Positions 1-13,151 are shown, counted from the stretch's first letter. The stretch: 64,000 nucleotides of DNA from Arctopsyche grandis (GCF_051622035.1 NC_135365.1:9962001-10026000); one strand, 5' to 3'. Notes: generated from the sequence alone by a model not told the origin. Numbers and translations: made by a program.

Positions 1-672
1 TTTTACATGGGGACGCGACAATTGGTTCAATGACACAATGTACCAGACAATTGGTTCACTGCCAAAATGTTTACGCGACAAAATGTTCAAAATGAAAAAG
101 TAACTTTTTACTGTATTATATATGTATATCGCGGATTTCATTGAATTCCTTTAAATGTCAGGGGTTCTCAACTGTAAAAGTAAATTTTTCTATTTAACAC
201 GTTCAACCTGGCGTGTATCACCGATGGCCACGCGGATAGTGCTATAGCAGACTATAATTTTATGGTTCCACTTCATTGAGCACCCCAACACTAAAATTCC
301 TATAAAATTCTAAAGATTTAGGGACAACTCATTATATAAAGTGATTTAATGCCGTCACGCGTAATTGGGTGCCGATACGCGTGACAGTGTCACCACATGG
401 GCAAATGTATGAAATCATGCGCCGGGCTGAATGTGTTAAATAAGAAAATATTGGATATGGTTGAGAAGCCCTGACATTTAAAGTAATTCAATGAAATCCG
501 CGATATATATAATACAGTAAAAAGTTACTTTTTTCATTAAAATACGAAAATTTTCGATACGCTTGAGGACTTTTGAATATTTTGTCGTGTGTATTTTTTG
601 GCAATGAATCAATTGTCGGGTACATTGTGTCGTTGAACCTTTTGGAATTGCACCAATTGTCGTTGAACCGTA
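1..672. mobile_element. MITE-like element with long imperfect terminal inverted repeats
   Basis: The first ~165 bases reappear in inverted orientation at about 474-672. Shared blocks include GCGGATTTCATTGAATT, AAAAAGTAACTTTTTACTG and repeated GACAATTGGTTCA / GACACAATGTACC motifs. The arms flank a ~300-base core with no coding potential, which fits a non-autonomous DNA transposon. The left end may lie outside the window, so no TSD can be read. The element sits in the anoctamin intron downstream of the 814-1046 exon. Superfamily unknown. Confidence 0.7.
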
Positions 673-813
673 CTTAACTATTGCTTTAAAATAAAACTTT
701 CCCACTATATACATATATACTATAGACAACTTATGGTTTTTCCCTTACATTATATTTTTTGAAAAATTTATAAGGCTCGGACTACCTTCGAATAGATAAA
801 TCAAATCAAATAC

Positions 814-1842
814 CTTAAAGTGTTAGTGTTCAAAGTAATCAATCCAAACGCGAAACATATAAGTCCAATTACAGATGCCGGTATAAGCATGTGCGTGTAA
901 AACCCGAGCCACGTGAAATACAGGGCAAACTTAACACCAAAATATTCTTTGATATTATCTAGTGGTTGATATTTGATCCACGTGCTGATTTGGGCCCAAT
1001 GTGTAAGAAGTAAATTTCTTTCATTTCCTGCTTCATCGCCGTCACCCTAAAAGTAAAAAAGCATTGAAAATACGCAACGATCAGATATTCCTAACTAACT
1101 TTGATGCGAAATGATTACATCGTGTAGTGGATAAGCGGACGTATACACTCCATCATTTACTAGACGTTCAATTCCAATGTCCAAGGATGCATCGTGGTCA
1201 TTGTTGAATCGTTGACGTTCGAGTATGAACGCAACAACACTTATTCTAATGGACTCGGTGAAGAAATTTTCATCTTCTACATTAAACCTGTAACAAAGTC
1301 ATACTGCTATCAGTTTTCCAGACTCATTTTATGGTATTTGTCTATTTGTTGAATACTTACAAGTAATTTTTATCGCGGTTGAACTCCGCTGTAAGTTCGT
1401 ATTTCTTTTCAGGGAAATACTTGGGATCCAATCTTAAGCACCGTGTCAATCTGCCGAGTTTTGTTTTCACCGTGCCGATGAAATCTTCCTGCTCTGCGAT
1501 GTACTCTTGGCCGGGAATCTGAAATAAATAAAAGAAATGTAATAAAATATATAATGCGGTGTTCAATTGTTAATCTATGTGAAATTTTACCTGTTTGATT
1601 GGCATTTTCATCTTCATGATTTCACAGTACCGACACAGAACTTCTTTCGGAACATGTATTTTGACAAAATGTATCTTTTGGTTCTCTTCCTTTTCTAATT
1701 CCAATCCCTGAGCAATCAGATTGGTTTCGAATATTTCTCTTTTGATCGGATTCCTATCCTTATACGGTTTTTTATGATCGTTAGGATCGTAGGCCAGCAC
1801 GAAATCGACCAATCTTTTTCCATCTTTGAACCGTCTCCACGT
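814..1842 (-). CDS. Anoctamin (TMEM16) family membrane protein, four internal exons
   Basis: Anoctamins are Ca2+-activated chloride channels and/or phospholipid scramblases. Four minus-strand exons with GT-AG borders and matching phases are 1591-1842, 1361-1518, 1119-1287 and 814-1046. The joined protein begins TWRRFKDGKRLVDFVLAYD, the start of the cytosolic anoctamin dimerisation domain. Next come KEVLCRYCEIMKMKMPIK, FNRDKNYLFNVEDENFF, IERLVNDGVYTSAYPLHD, and then HWAQISTWIKYQPLDNI leading into the first membrane helix (LYFTWLGFYTHMLIPASV). This order and these motifs are diagnostic of the family. The pore and later helices lie beyond the left edge. Which anoctamin paralogue this is cannot be settled here. 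Confidence 0.93.
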
Positions 1843-3618
1843 CTGAAATCAGGCGAATTAAAATTTAGCATATTGTGTTAATTTATATCATACATTTAAT
1901 TGCATTAACGCACAGTGTCAATCATTTAGTAAAACATCCACACTTTTATTAGTAAAATATTCAAACATTACATAAAATGAGTCTTATATTATTATGAAAC
2001 TAAGTGCAATAAATTATAGTAAGTGTTTTGAGTAGCATGCTAAATATAAAATCACGTTTAATATACTTCAAATCATTGTGCTAATAAGACATAAATAAAA
2101 ATGTAACTTTGAAGACATATTTATAGTAGAATAACAACACAAGGACACGCTAAAAACGCAAACAGGGCATGGTTGATTGATCATTTTTGAGAACAAATGC
2201 TCAATGTATACACAGGGTGACTACTAAAACACACCAGAGCGGAAATTTAATACTAATGCAGGCCCACTGAGCACGAATATGATATTGCAACTAATAGTTA
2301 ATTTTTTATATACAAATTTACTCTTATTCAAAATCTGATAATCCAAAGTTGAAATGTGTACTGAAATCAACATTCAGAAGTTTTATTCACAAATCAATTC
2401 GAATGGGTCAAATTTGAATAAAGAAGAATTAAATGAAATTTCAAAAATGATTAATCATATCCATTATTGTACATAGAGATGTAGGAAATAAATGGGTGCC
2501 ATTTTATTATTGTTTCAGTCAGGGATGTTATGTGGGAGTTCAGTCCATTTCCCGCCCTTCCCCCCCCTAGATTTGGCCAGGTCAGTAACATGCACATAAT
2601 TTGAAATACTATGATTCTTAATCAAATCGATTATTCGTCACCTAAATATTAGGCTTGAAGAAACTGCAACAATTTTAAACATATCAATCGGAAGTTTCTT
2701 CTCTCCCTGGAAACTGTTGAGATGACGTCCCTGATTTCAGCTTTAGCAGAGAGATCGTAACTTTTAATAGAATATGTTCAATTTTTACTTTAATGACTTA
2801 AATTTCAACAGTTTTTATTCTATATATAATGTTGATCATTTTCTCATGCGACATAAAGGAAAAAGCTAACTATAAAAATTATATCTCATAAAAAAAAGTT
2901 CATAAAGCCAATCGACAATGGCGGTAATGTTATTGACGGAGGAATTCATTGGATATAATGATTTCCTCTGCAGTCCCAACAATATGTCACTTCCTATATT
3001 TCTATCTCTTTCAAGTAATTGTGAGTATGTGAGTAGGGACAGTAAAAATTACATAAATACTTTTGATTATCATCAAACAATTCATTACATCTCACATATC
3101 ATAGATGATGACCAAACGGTAAATTAGATCCATTTCATCAAATGATTATCAGATCTCGTCGCAATTACCTACATATACACATTGAGCTACGAGGGACTAG
3201 TAATCAGCTAATGGAAAGAGTATCATTTCTAATTTTACCCTCTATAAATGGGCCTGCCTAGTACATACATACATAGCTGTTATACACAAAGGAGCTAAGC
3301 TGTGAGTATAAATGTTTTTTGGAACCTTTTTTATATTAATCAAACGAAAAAATTGATATCTATGAAAGAAAAGTAATTCGTCGACAAAATTTGGCAAAAA
3401 CTTCAAGTTTATGACTATTATTCGTAATCCATCTGTCTTTCTAAACTTGGTATTGAAAGCAATAATGTGGCGCTAGAATTGAGCACGACCGTGAAAGTGG
3501 AAGTTGCATTTAAGAAAATGCATACATTTTTTGTGTATGTACGCTTGAAACACTACGAATTAATAAAATACAGGAATTCTTGTCATTTACTGTATTTATT
3601 ACAATTCGAGATCATTAG
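1843..3618. other. AT-rich anoctamin intron, no feature seen
   Basis: Apart from simple AT-rich sequence I see no ORF of convincing composition, no RNA gene and no repeat with readable ends. It lies upstream of the 1591-1842 exon and is presumed intronic. Confidence 0.5.
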
Positions 3619-3882
3619 GCCAGCAGCATAGCTTGGTGGTTGCGTTAATGCTAGCCACCTTAATGCTAGAGAGGTTGCCGGGTTCAAACCCTGGGTTGAC
3701 CACGATTGAAAAGAATTCATTCCGAGTATTATCTGTAGTGCTGCTGGCCAGACATGGATATTTACGATTCCAAGTCGATCGTTTCCTATAAGGATTTTAC
3801 TGATTTATCTGATTTCATAGTTGAAGCGGTTCCTCATCAAAATTGGAAAAAACGTTCCTACCCACAATGTCACCACTATTTG
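3619..3882 (+). mobile_element. tRNA-derived SINE, copy 1
   Basis: The head resembles a tRNA: an A-box-like AGCTTGGTGG region and a B-box GGTTCAAACCC at about 3682. The body contains AAGTCGATCGTTTCCTAT and a 3' end GTCACCACTATTTG. The same body recurs in five other places in this window, in both orientations. This is the copy with the clearest head. Confidence 0.85.
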
Positions 3883-4537
3883 AAAACGATTTCAAAATTT
3901 ATATATGTACAAGTTTAATACCATAGATGTCACTCGGGGGCAACCCAATAAAGGCACAATGGGAAAATATAACATTTGGTCCAAAATTTTTAAGTGGAAA
4001 AATACAACAAAGAAAGGAGGGGGGCGCAAAAAAGTGCTTGCCCCGGGCGTCATTTAAGGCGAAAACACACTGAGTGGTATGGGACGTCACGTCCTTGGCT
4101 TCCAGCTGTGGCCGTAAACAGTGGGTGTTCCCCAAACCGAATTCGGGTGTAGTTGCACGTGCAGAATGTATATGTTTGTGAGGTCGTACGTATATGCATA
4201 TCTATATGCAACCAACGAGTTTCTTCTACATTTCTTCAAATATGGGATTCACCGTTATCGACCACTGTCAAGTAAGGATAAAATATCACCGAAAAGACTC
4301 CAGGGGGTGATTTTGGGACGGTGCGTGCTGGGCGTGCTATGAATATGTGCAAGGCATGCCACATTTTTTTCGCATTATTTCGCCCTTACCTTTAACACAA
4401 TTTAAATGCTAAACAATGAAAGTTTACTATTTAAATTTGATATATGTTTGTATGTAAAGCGAGCTCTTCACTCGCCCGTGAAAATCGCGCCACGACTCGA
4501 TGAGTGTGGTGAAATCTTTTTACTAACCCTTTAGCGC

Positions 4538-4877
4538 CAGTGGCGTAGCTAGAAATTTTGGGCCCTGATGCAAAAATTTCTCCCCACTTCCTGGCAAGTT
4601 TGTTCACTCCTGATTTTATTTCTTCGTAAGAATTTCGTAATTTACTAACATTCTCATATATACGATTCAACACCAAAGTGGTTTCGTCTAAACTTTAAAG
4701 TAAGATTTCGTTTCTACAATGTTTACGCACTCGAGCGGCTCCACGCCTTATTTGTTATTGATACGCCTACTTAGCTTATACGCAAGTGTATAACAGTGGC
4801 GTACGGTGAAATTGTTTCAAATCGAGCGTGGGCCGTGATGCTTTGCATCATTCTGCGAAATGGTAGCTACGCCACTT
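4538..4877. mobile_element. hAT-like non-autonomous element
   Basis: The left end CAGTGGCGTAGCTAG is mirrored by GTAGCTACGCCACT at the right. Further inside, GATGCAAAA on the left matches TTTGCATC on the right. CAGTGGCGTAGC termini are typical of some hAT transposons. No transposase ORF is present. An 8-bp TSD is not recognisable, so the copy is probably old. Confidence 0.65.
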
Positions 4878-6340
4878 CACATGAAGTTTTCCGCCAAAAA
4901 CGGGGATCGTCGCAAACCGGTATTCGACAGCTCGGCGACGAAGGAATCACGTTTTCACCGTGTGTGTGAGTCGAAAAGGGGGTGTGTGCGTTTTACTTGT
5001 AACAGTGTAACAGTGCGTCGTCGTGACGCGTCCCTTCGTCGCGGAACAAAACATGGGGGACGCCGCGAGGCGCGAACCCGAACGCGCGAAAAGAGCCCGC
5101 TTAAGGCATTATCCCTTTGCCACTAATCGAACATTAATAATGGATCAGTGCATATTTTCTTTAAAATTTTCCAATTATCAAATTTAAAAACCGTTCAAAT
5201 CTATTTAGCACAGCCCTAATTTTACAGCAGCTAACTAAATCTGCCAGAAAAACTCCATTATGTACAAACAAACGCGCTAAAAATTGAACGCCTACACATT
5301 TCACCGGCAACAGATGTAATACATCAATTCCAATGGACTGCCATTGATGTGAAACTTCAATTGACGAAAATTATACACATTATATTGAATTGCTTAAACT
5401 TGTACAAACGCCGATGAGACACTTTTTACACACAACCAATTGTTAGGTCGCCCAATAAGGTCAAACATTATCACACAAGCAAAATGTTAATAACGCACAC
5501 GAAAACAAAACGTATCACACAGACTTACTTTCATGACTTTGTAGGCTACACAGATGGATTTCACTCGATGTGAATTTTCAATGTGGACCTCATTTGACAA
5601 TATTTGACTATCAGAATGCAAACAGAGACGCTCTTTTCACGTGAAGCATGTTTTATAGACGAAATTTGTCGCAGTACAAACAAGAGGATGTTGGCGAGAC
5701 GTGAACGACTCGACCAATGAATCATTCACACGCACGGTAACAATTCGGACAAATATTATAATTCACAACGACTCGCTTATTCGCTAAATAGACTTTGTAT
5801 TGAATATGGCGCGAGATGAGAGCGTGAGAAGTGATGTGTTCGGCTGTCGGTGTTGGACTAAATATAACCAGAGGTCGTTCCCCACACAGCCGGACATGAT
5901 ATGCTTGTAATATTTTTATATTTATACACTGCGAGTCTGTAGGGAGTTAATATGATACGTTTAGGGTGAGTCGATTGGTAAATTATACGCTAATTTGGGT
6001 GTGGTTATGATTTTTGTTGTTAATATACATACATACTATGTAGTGTGGGGATGAATCTTCAGATGAGTTGTTTTCTTGATTCCTTTGTGTTATTGTTAGA
6101 AGCAAAGCAGGCGGCAGATTGGAAATGCGGTTCGATGTAGTATATATGTATAGGTAATGAGTAAGACGTGTGGATATATTTATGTACGGATGTGTATAAA
6201 TTTCATGGGTCTGTGAACTCGGTTGGGGAAAAACGCATTTTTTATCACTATCTTGATACTAAATTCAGCATAGTTTTAAATGGACTGTTTCCTAAATAAG
6301 TATCAAAATTACTTGCTTGTGTGCATTTTTCAGTTATCAA
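4878..6340. other. Intronic/intergenic sequence with a GC-richer patch
   Basis: About 4860-5120 is locally GC-rich with many CpGs and an open frame of 88 codons, but it has no recognisable domain and biased low-complexity composition. The rest is AT-rich with nothing supportable. Confidence 0.4.
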
Positions 6341-7795
6341 CCCTTTGAGTGATGACGTCTTTTCTGTTGAAAACCCGCCACGCTGAAAATTTCGCCAACG
6401 TTTCCAACTAGAATTATTTAGAAAGCCGGTATAAAAATTGTAGCTTATCCAAACAAACCCTAGATAACTACCGTCGAGGATTTAGAGTTTTGTAAAGGTG
6501 TATTTAAACTTACAAACAAGCATCAAACGCGGCGCTTACAAACAAGCATCTCAATCTTCATACGCGGTTGAGATTTGCGAAGAGCTACGTCTGGACAGTA
6601 TTACTACACGGATGTGACGTGGACTCTGAAGACCAAGATGATCAGCCGCATCGAAGCTTTTGAGATGTGGGTCTATAGGCGTATGCTGAAGATTCCTTGG
6701 ACCAAAAAGATATCAAACGAAGCTGTCCTCGGCATGATGAGGAGAGGCAGGGAACTTGTTTCTGTCATCAAGCGCAGAAAGATGGAGTACCTCGGACACA
6801 TGATACGTGGTCCAAAATACGAATTTCTCCGTTTGATAACCATGGGGAAAATTAGAAGGAAAAAAATGAATTGGTAGGAAAAAGTTATCTTGGCTTCGAA
6901 ACATGCGCATGTGGACCGATAAGAGCGCCGAAGAGCTGTTCCGAGCCGCTGAAGACCGATGCGGATATCTTCAAATAATCAACGAGGTGGTCGCCAACGT
7001 CCGGATGCGGACAAGGCATTAACAAGAAGAAGAAAGGTGTATTTAGAGTCTAATATATTTTGCAACAATATAAAATAAACAAAAGACGTCTATTAATGAA
7101 TGTATTTTTCCAAAACCAGTTTCATCTTCTTCATTGTTGTTAAAAAGAAATGCTCACAATCTAAATGCCAAGCCATAATCTAAAATACTCAACAGTTAGT
7201 GATTTCCATCGGGTAATTCTGCTATGATTATAAATACAGAAATTCCGGTGTAAACCAGTCTTTATAAACATTGACACGGATTACACGACCCATGTTCAAT
7301 GCATTTTCTTTTCAATGCTATCTGGAAAGGTTTAGCGGGTAGTATTCTTGTTTAATTTGTATATGCTCAAAATACAACGCTTATAGGCGTTTTTTAGGCC
7401 CATGGACTTGTTGGCAAAACGCCGATCGGCGTTGGTAAGCATTCAAAGGGTTAATATACCGGTATTTACCCAATACATGTCACGCAGTCGATTTTTATTA
7501 ATTTTAAGAGTATTACATTTTAACAACAATGAAGAAGATGGAACTAGTATCGGAAAATACAATCATTAATAGACTTCTGTTGTTTGTTTTATATTGTTGC
7601 AAGATATATTAGAGAGTCTAAACAAACCTTTACAAAACTCGAAGTCCCCGACGGTAGTTATCTAGGGTTTGTTTTGATTAAGTACAATTTTTATACCTGA
7701 TTTCTATTGGATATCTAAATAATTCTAATTGGAAATGAGGGCGAAATTTTTAGCATGGTGGGCTTTTAACAGACATGACTTCAGCACTTAAAAGG
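6341..7795. mobile_element. piggyBac-like MITE with ~270-bp inverted arms, split by a LINE fragment
   Basis: The left end CCCTTTGAGTGATGACGTC follows TCAA (a decayed TTAA). The right end reads inward as CCTTTTAAGTGCTGAAGTC next to an intact TTAA at 7796-7799. The arms match over about 270 bases (6341-6506 plus 7046-7150, against about 7490-7795), for example AACCCTAGATAACTACCGTC. TTAA targets and CCCTTT termini are characteristic of piggyBac-like elements. There is no transposase gene. The left arm is interrupted by a 526-base LINE 3' end. Confidence 0.8.
6507..7032 (+). pseudogene. 5'-truncated RTE/BovB-type LINE 3' end
   Basis: The conserved C-terminal tail seen in RTE-type LINE polyproteins is recognisable: RIEAFEMWVYRRMLKIPWT, then KRRKMEYLGHMIRG, then SAEELFRAAEDR in another frame. 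Two frame disruptions are visible, near 6607 and near 6877. It ends in AAGAAGAAG and is flanked by a 13-bp duplication AAAGGTGTATTTA (6494-6506 and 7033-7045). That is the signature of target-primed insertion of a truncated LINE. It is dead on arrival in the piggyBac-like MITE arm. Confidence 0.88.
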
Positions 7796-7799
7796 TTAA

Positions 7800-9082
7800 A
7801 TTGTTGTTATATGTATGTTTCTGTGTGATGTCTAGAATTAAAAATTCACATTTATACCTTTTAAATGGTATAGGTAAATGTATAGGTCAAAATTTTTGTG
7901 ATCCAAATCCATCGGAAGATTGTACGGTATGATATATATATCTTCAAAAGCAGGTTGTTTGTATCATCATTCGTATTATTTATTATTACAGCATATGTAT
8001 GTATATGTTACCGTCAAAGTGTATTGCCAGTTTTTTATCTTGCCTTTTAGGTAATTCATATTCGAATACAAATTAACAGTTTGACCAATGCTCACCAGTA
8101 ATTATATGTGTATTAGCCATGACAGTTTATATTTTGTTTACAGAATGCTTTAGGATTCAACAATGCGTTAATATTACTTATTATTACGAATTGTGGAAAA
8201 GAGATTCATATTACGATAGCCTTAAGAATGTGTTCAAAATAAAAATGTGACTTTCTGACCCAAATCACTAGTTAAGTGACGTTTTAACGAAAAGCAGTGA
8301 ATACTATGAATAAAAAATACATCGAAATCAGGTCGCATTGGAAGCCCAGGTTCTGTGAATCATATTCAAAAAGTGGATGAAAGAAACGGAATACATATTC
8401 ACTAGGGAGTCCCGTTACCGGTAAATGACCTGAAAAGCAGCTAGGTAATTTATTGGTAGATCAACAAAGCATATTTACAGCGTTTTTTCACATTCTTCTG
8501 CTTTATTTTGTCTTCTAGCAACCCAGTGCTACTACTACACAAAATGTACGCACAAAACTGGCGGCAAACACTTGTTTTAGTAACAAACTTAATGCAACAT
8601 TGATTGTTCGTATAAAGGAACGACGAATCCATTAATCTGATGTTTTGCCATGTATCAGACGATGATGAATATGATATTTTTAATACAACCAATAACTATG
8701 AAATAATGTAAATAATAAAAGAGAAACGTCAGTTACATATTTCGATGATAATAATATTCATAATTTCAAAAAAAGAAAGGCTTCAGTTAGAAATAAAAAG
8801 TTAGTTTGGGAAAAAAACATCTCCAGAAGAAAAATAGAGATTTTGAGAAAGGAAATGACTTTTTTCCAAGAAAAATATTAACCAGGGAGTTATTTAAAAA
8901 TGGATTTTAATGATCTGATGACAATTCGAGCAACAAGTGTTGAATCAGAAAGTCTTCTCAACAGGTGGGTCATTTAGTAGAAAAATTAGATCACAACTAA
9001 CGGACGATAGTTTGAATACATCATATTTTCTTCGTTGCTATTTTCATAAACGATGAATAAAAACATTATATTTTTTAGTCCT
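7800..9082. other. AT-rich intron, nothing supportable
   Basis: No convincing ORF, RNA or paired repeat ends were seen. Short frames around 8450-8692 have no recognisable domain. Confidence 0.4.
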
Positions 9083-9086
9083 TAGC

Positions 9087-9575
9087 CGTTTGCCCGCGGC
9101 CGTCTTCTATGGAAGCTTTGGGCGACAAGTCTGTAGCGCGGCTGTCTTCCATAGAATTTCTGAACTTTCCACGGGATTTTGAACCTTATATGCGCCTATT
9201 TCAACTGTTTTAAGGTTCAAAATTGGTTGAATATATTACTGAGAGTTGAATACCATCTATTCAATTTGCTTAAAATGAATATATACCAGTCAAAAATTAG
9301 TTTTTTATGATACCATACTGAAACCTCGTTTATGTGACGTCACGTCTTCATATAATTATGAAGAATGATTATTTGACAATTAATCCAAAACTACGAGAAA
9401 TATTATGTATTTTATTGTTTAAAATAATACTTCATGTGTTAATTAACATATCTGGTTACTTGAGTAAATATTAAAATCTGTATTAAAGTTCGAAAACTCG
9501 ATTGCCAAATTCGTGAAAAAGGTGCAGCGCCGCGTACAGGGCTTGTTCGCTAAATTTATTGCCGCGGGCAAAGGG
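9087..9575. mobile_element. piggyBac-like MITE
   Basis: The left end CCGTTTGCCCGCGGC follows TTAG (decayed TTAA, 9083-9086). The right end is GCCGCGGGCAAAGGG followed by TTAA (9576-9579). The terminal inverted repeats are ~15 bp with one mismatch. The 489-base interior is non-coding. CCCTTTGCCCGCGG next to TTAA fits a piggyBac-like terminus, distinct from the 6341-7795 family. Confidence 0.8.
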
Positions 9576-9579
9576 TTAA

Positions 9580-12490
9580 TAAAATATTCATTTATAAATA
9601 ATTCATTATCATTCATACCTTTTCTGTACAAAAAATCTTATGTACATAATAATAATTAGCATTTCGTTAAATATATTAAAAAAAAATTACCTAATTATCG
9701 GTAAACGCAAGCTCCCTAATATTGACCGATTCCGACCAGTCAGATTGTAAATTCATTGTGTCATATGAAATAATTACATAGGATAGATGAAACATATTTT
9801 AAATAGTCAAAATATAATACAACAGTTAATACACTTTGACTGTAACATACATATATACAATTTGACTTAAATAACTATTAAACATTTCTACAATATATGT
9901 ACATAAGTATTATAAAACATAATAACTACTAGGAAAAAATACATATAAAAATAAATAATCTACGTATGTATTATCCATACATAAAATTGATTCCGTTTCA
10001 ACTTAATCTAATCTTAATCTTAATATTGAAAGTTTAATGCGTACTCTTTAAATAATATAAAGTACCGTTTGTATTTGCTTTTAAATAGCTTAATCTATCA
10101 TACGCGTTTATCAGTTATATGTATTATTTCCATGTAAAGGTAGACTAAACTAACTTAATCTTCAATAAAACAGCAAATAAATTCAGATGTATTTATTGAA
10201 CTTTTCTTTTATGAATGTATTTAGTGAACATTTTTTATGATGAATTAGTAATGTTGTCAATAAAACTATGTATGTATTTCAATATTTAAATATGAAAATA
10301 TTGAATAAAAACTTACAAGTAGTAGCTGTATAAATGTTAGCAATATCAAGATAACAATGATAGCTGCATAATATTTGTATTGAAGGTCAGTTGGATGAAT
10401 CCAAAGGCAAACAAGAGTAAATTTCCAATTCTAATCTTAGAAAGTGTATATTTGTTTAAACATAACGTAAGTAACAATTCTGATAGTTTATCTAAACAGT
10501 CAAGCCATAATATTTTAGTGTGTTTTAATTCGTTTTATAATTTTGAATGAAATACTGTAAATTTGTAACCAAAAAGGATAGATTGACTGCTATAAATAAA
10601 CAAATGTATATACAACATACATATATATGTTTTAGTATGTCTTATCAGTTGATTAGATTATTATATAATCTTATTATCAAACAAAAAGTTTGCCAATCCT
10701 TCAACATAATTTAGTAATGTGAAGATAATTTGAAACATTCAACAAACCATATATATTTACTATCAAAAAATTTTCGCCGATTGATTCAGAGTCGTTACAA
10801 AATATAATAAAATTTTATATTACATACATTTTCATTGTATACGTACATAATTATAAGTACATATACAATAATTTTATCAAAATTAGCCAAACGGAAGTTG
10901 TAGTTTTAATATATTGTACTCGAATCCAATTAGTCGTTATATGACTTTCTTCCGATTATGATTATTTCGAAGCAATAAAAACCACTTTAGATATTCATAT
11001 AATTAATAGTCATTTATGCAAACAGATTATTATTTTTTAAACGGTTTTTTTTTTTAAATAAATCGCAGTAATCATTAATAATTCAATGATTTTTTTTCAA
11101 TTTCAGTTTGAATCTTTAATTTATGGCTACTCATTTGGGACCAAGTCCAGTAATTTTTAAATTCAAAGGAACCGGATCTTTATTTGTTTATTAAATTTCT
11201 AATGAATGGCAAAAAGTCCGTAAAATTGTTAAATCAGGATGTAATTTGACCTCAAATTGACCGCAAGTTAAATTTGACCTCAAATGAACAGTGGAAATTT
11301 AAATACGCCGTCAATTAAAAACATCACACGTGTATATATGTATGCGCGCCTTTTATATTAAAAATCATAATAAATGTAATAGTTTATAATAAAAAATCTA
11401 AAAATGTTTTAAAAACCAAAGTTTAAAGTCAAAACATATTTATCTTTTATTCAACGTTTACATTATTTCAAGTGGTGGATAATCTTTCGCATGAAGGTAC
11501 TTCGATATAGGTTTTTCATTCCAAATTGACCCATTTTCATTTTAAATAAAACCTTAATTAAAAGAAAAAGGATCGATTTGAAATGAAAAACTTATTTCAA
11601 TCAATATATTAGTGTGTTGAATTTGAATAAGTTATTTATAATGTTGAATTAGTCATTATATTCCACATTGATCTCGTTTACGGTGACCATTCGTACTGTT
11701 TTATCCAATAGATTAATTTAAATATACAAAGCCTTCATCGAAAATGATGTCTCTTACGAAAATATTGGAAAATCAGTAAAATATTGTCTTTATTTTACCA
11801 AAAACATATGCATCTGCTGAAGAACTTTTTTCTTCGATGAACAATATGTGGTCCAGTGATAAAACGCAATATTGAATGTTAAAACTTTAAAATTATTATT
11901 ATTAAATTATTTATTTTCTTTTATATTTTTGACCATTGTGGCGCACTAGGAATTCCTGTAATGCTACAATGGTTTAAACTTTAAATAAATAAATAAAATG
12001 TTTGCTAATCGATAAGAATAATTATAACCAGTCCCGTGTAGAATTTTATAATAGCATTAAAGAAAATGAATTCTTTATGTTAGTTTTTTAATAATGGAAG
12101 TATTAAGAAAAAAATCTTTTTTTTTTTTGTAAAATATCCTGGTTTTCAATTTGAAAATTTGTCATCTTACTTTTGTTAAATTGAAGAGGTTTATCATTTT
12201 TTTATATATAGTGTAAAAGCAAACCCATAAATTTTATCAGCTTGGTTTTATGATGTACAAAATAAACATCAATTTCATACGACTTTATAATCATTTATAC
12301 GAAATAATTAAGATGTATTTGGTTTAAATCATAATATAAATGTTTGCATATGGAATAATGTATGTAGTGGAGTCACACCTAGAAAGTCATATAACAATAA
12401 GCCTTATTTGTAACTGCATGAGCAATGTGTGTATAGCAAAAACAAGACGACCTCTATTAAAAGTGCATCGGTACGTATTAGGATAAGTAG
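9580..12490. other. AT-rich sequence in presumed anoctamin intron
   Basis: This is highly AT-rich, with ATG/TAC-rich short simple motifs. Around 11940-11998 there is a LINE-like A-rich tail (AATAAATAAATAAAATG). I see no gene here. Confidence 0.4.
11509..11592. mobile_element. Short palindromic MITE, copy 1
   Basis: AGGTTTTTCATTCCAAATTG at the left is mirrored by GATTTGAAATGAAAAACTT at the right, making an ~84-base near-palindrome. A better conserved second copy lies at 29015-29099. Confidence 0.65.
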
Positions 12491-12603
12491 AATAACCATC
12501 ACCGGCAGATCAGATCAGAGCAGAGCAGGGAGATCGAATAATGGTAGTGAGGGTGCAATTGCGAGTGCATTGAGAAAGGATGGTTACCCTATTTTTCCAC
12601 TGT

Positions 12604-12929
12604 GAGTAAAGAATGACGGGCTTAATGGGTGTGGAGACCTTGTCGCGGGGCGTGATCAGCTGCTTCTCCTCCATGTGTCCTTCTTGTTGTCGATCGCGCG
12701 TTTCGTGCTGGTGATGCTGGTTCAGCAGGGGCGGTTTGGAGTCCGTGGAAGTGGGAGTCACGCTTTGAGGGGGGGATTCGGGGGTGGATTCGCTCCTCAG
12801 ACTTTCGGCTGACAGGTAGACGGTGAGGCAGGAGGGGGCGGGGTTGCGGCGGTCGGGCCGTGACGTCAGAGACAGTTCGGACCGCGCCAACGAGAAGTCC
12901 GAGGAGCCGGAGCTCTTCGAGCTCATCAC
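12604..12929 (-). CDS. Candidate N-terminal exon, possibly of the anoctamin gene
   Basis: A GC-rich open frame starts with ATGATG at 12929 and encodes a Ser/Pro/Thr-rich, apparently disordered protein (MMSSKSSGSSDFSLARSEL...). The GC content is far above the surroundings, as often seen for 5' exons. It lies on the same strand and upstream of the anoctamin exons; anoctamins have long, poorly conserved cytosolic N-termini. The donor is uncertain. A GT after AATAGG near 12587 would keep phase 0 with the next known exon at 1842. The assignment to anoctamin is inference; it could be the first exon of another gene. Confidence 0.35.
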
Positions 12930-13060
12930 GGGCGAAACACTCGCGCGCTACTGATTCCACACTTGACACTTGACAGCTGCCGGCACGCCCGAACTCCAAC
13001 ACACACACCTAGCCCCTGCAACTGAGGCCATACTCACACAAACGGAAACCGGCAATGTTT

Positions 13061-13151
13061 TCAAAGGTAATTGGATTATTAGTCACATTGCGGTCGCCAC
13101 AAAGACAATTTTTGCCCTTAAAACCGTTAATACGCAAAATATTTGGCACTC
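13061..13151 (-). mobile_element. Truncated copy of the GGTTCGGTGATTAC MITE family
   Basis: Read on the minus strand it matches the right half of the elements at 18308-18511 and 28125-28356 (AGTGCCAAATATT..., AAAATTGTCTTTGTG..., ending TCCAATTACC). Only ~90 bases survive and the match is diverged. Confidence 0.7.

Noticed and set aside
3619..3720. tRNA gene
   Set aside because: Only SINE head similarity with A/B-box sequence; no full cloverleaf is apparent and the same body follows in all copies.
4860..5126. 88-codon GC-rich ORF
   Set aside because: Basic low-complexity composition, no domain, overlaps the edge of a hAT MITE.
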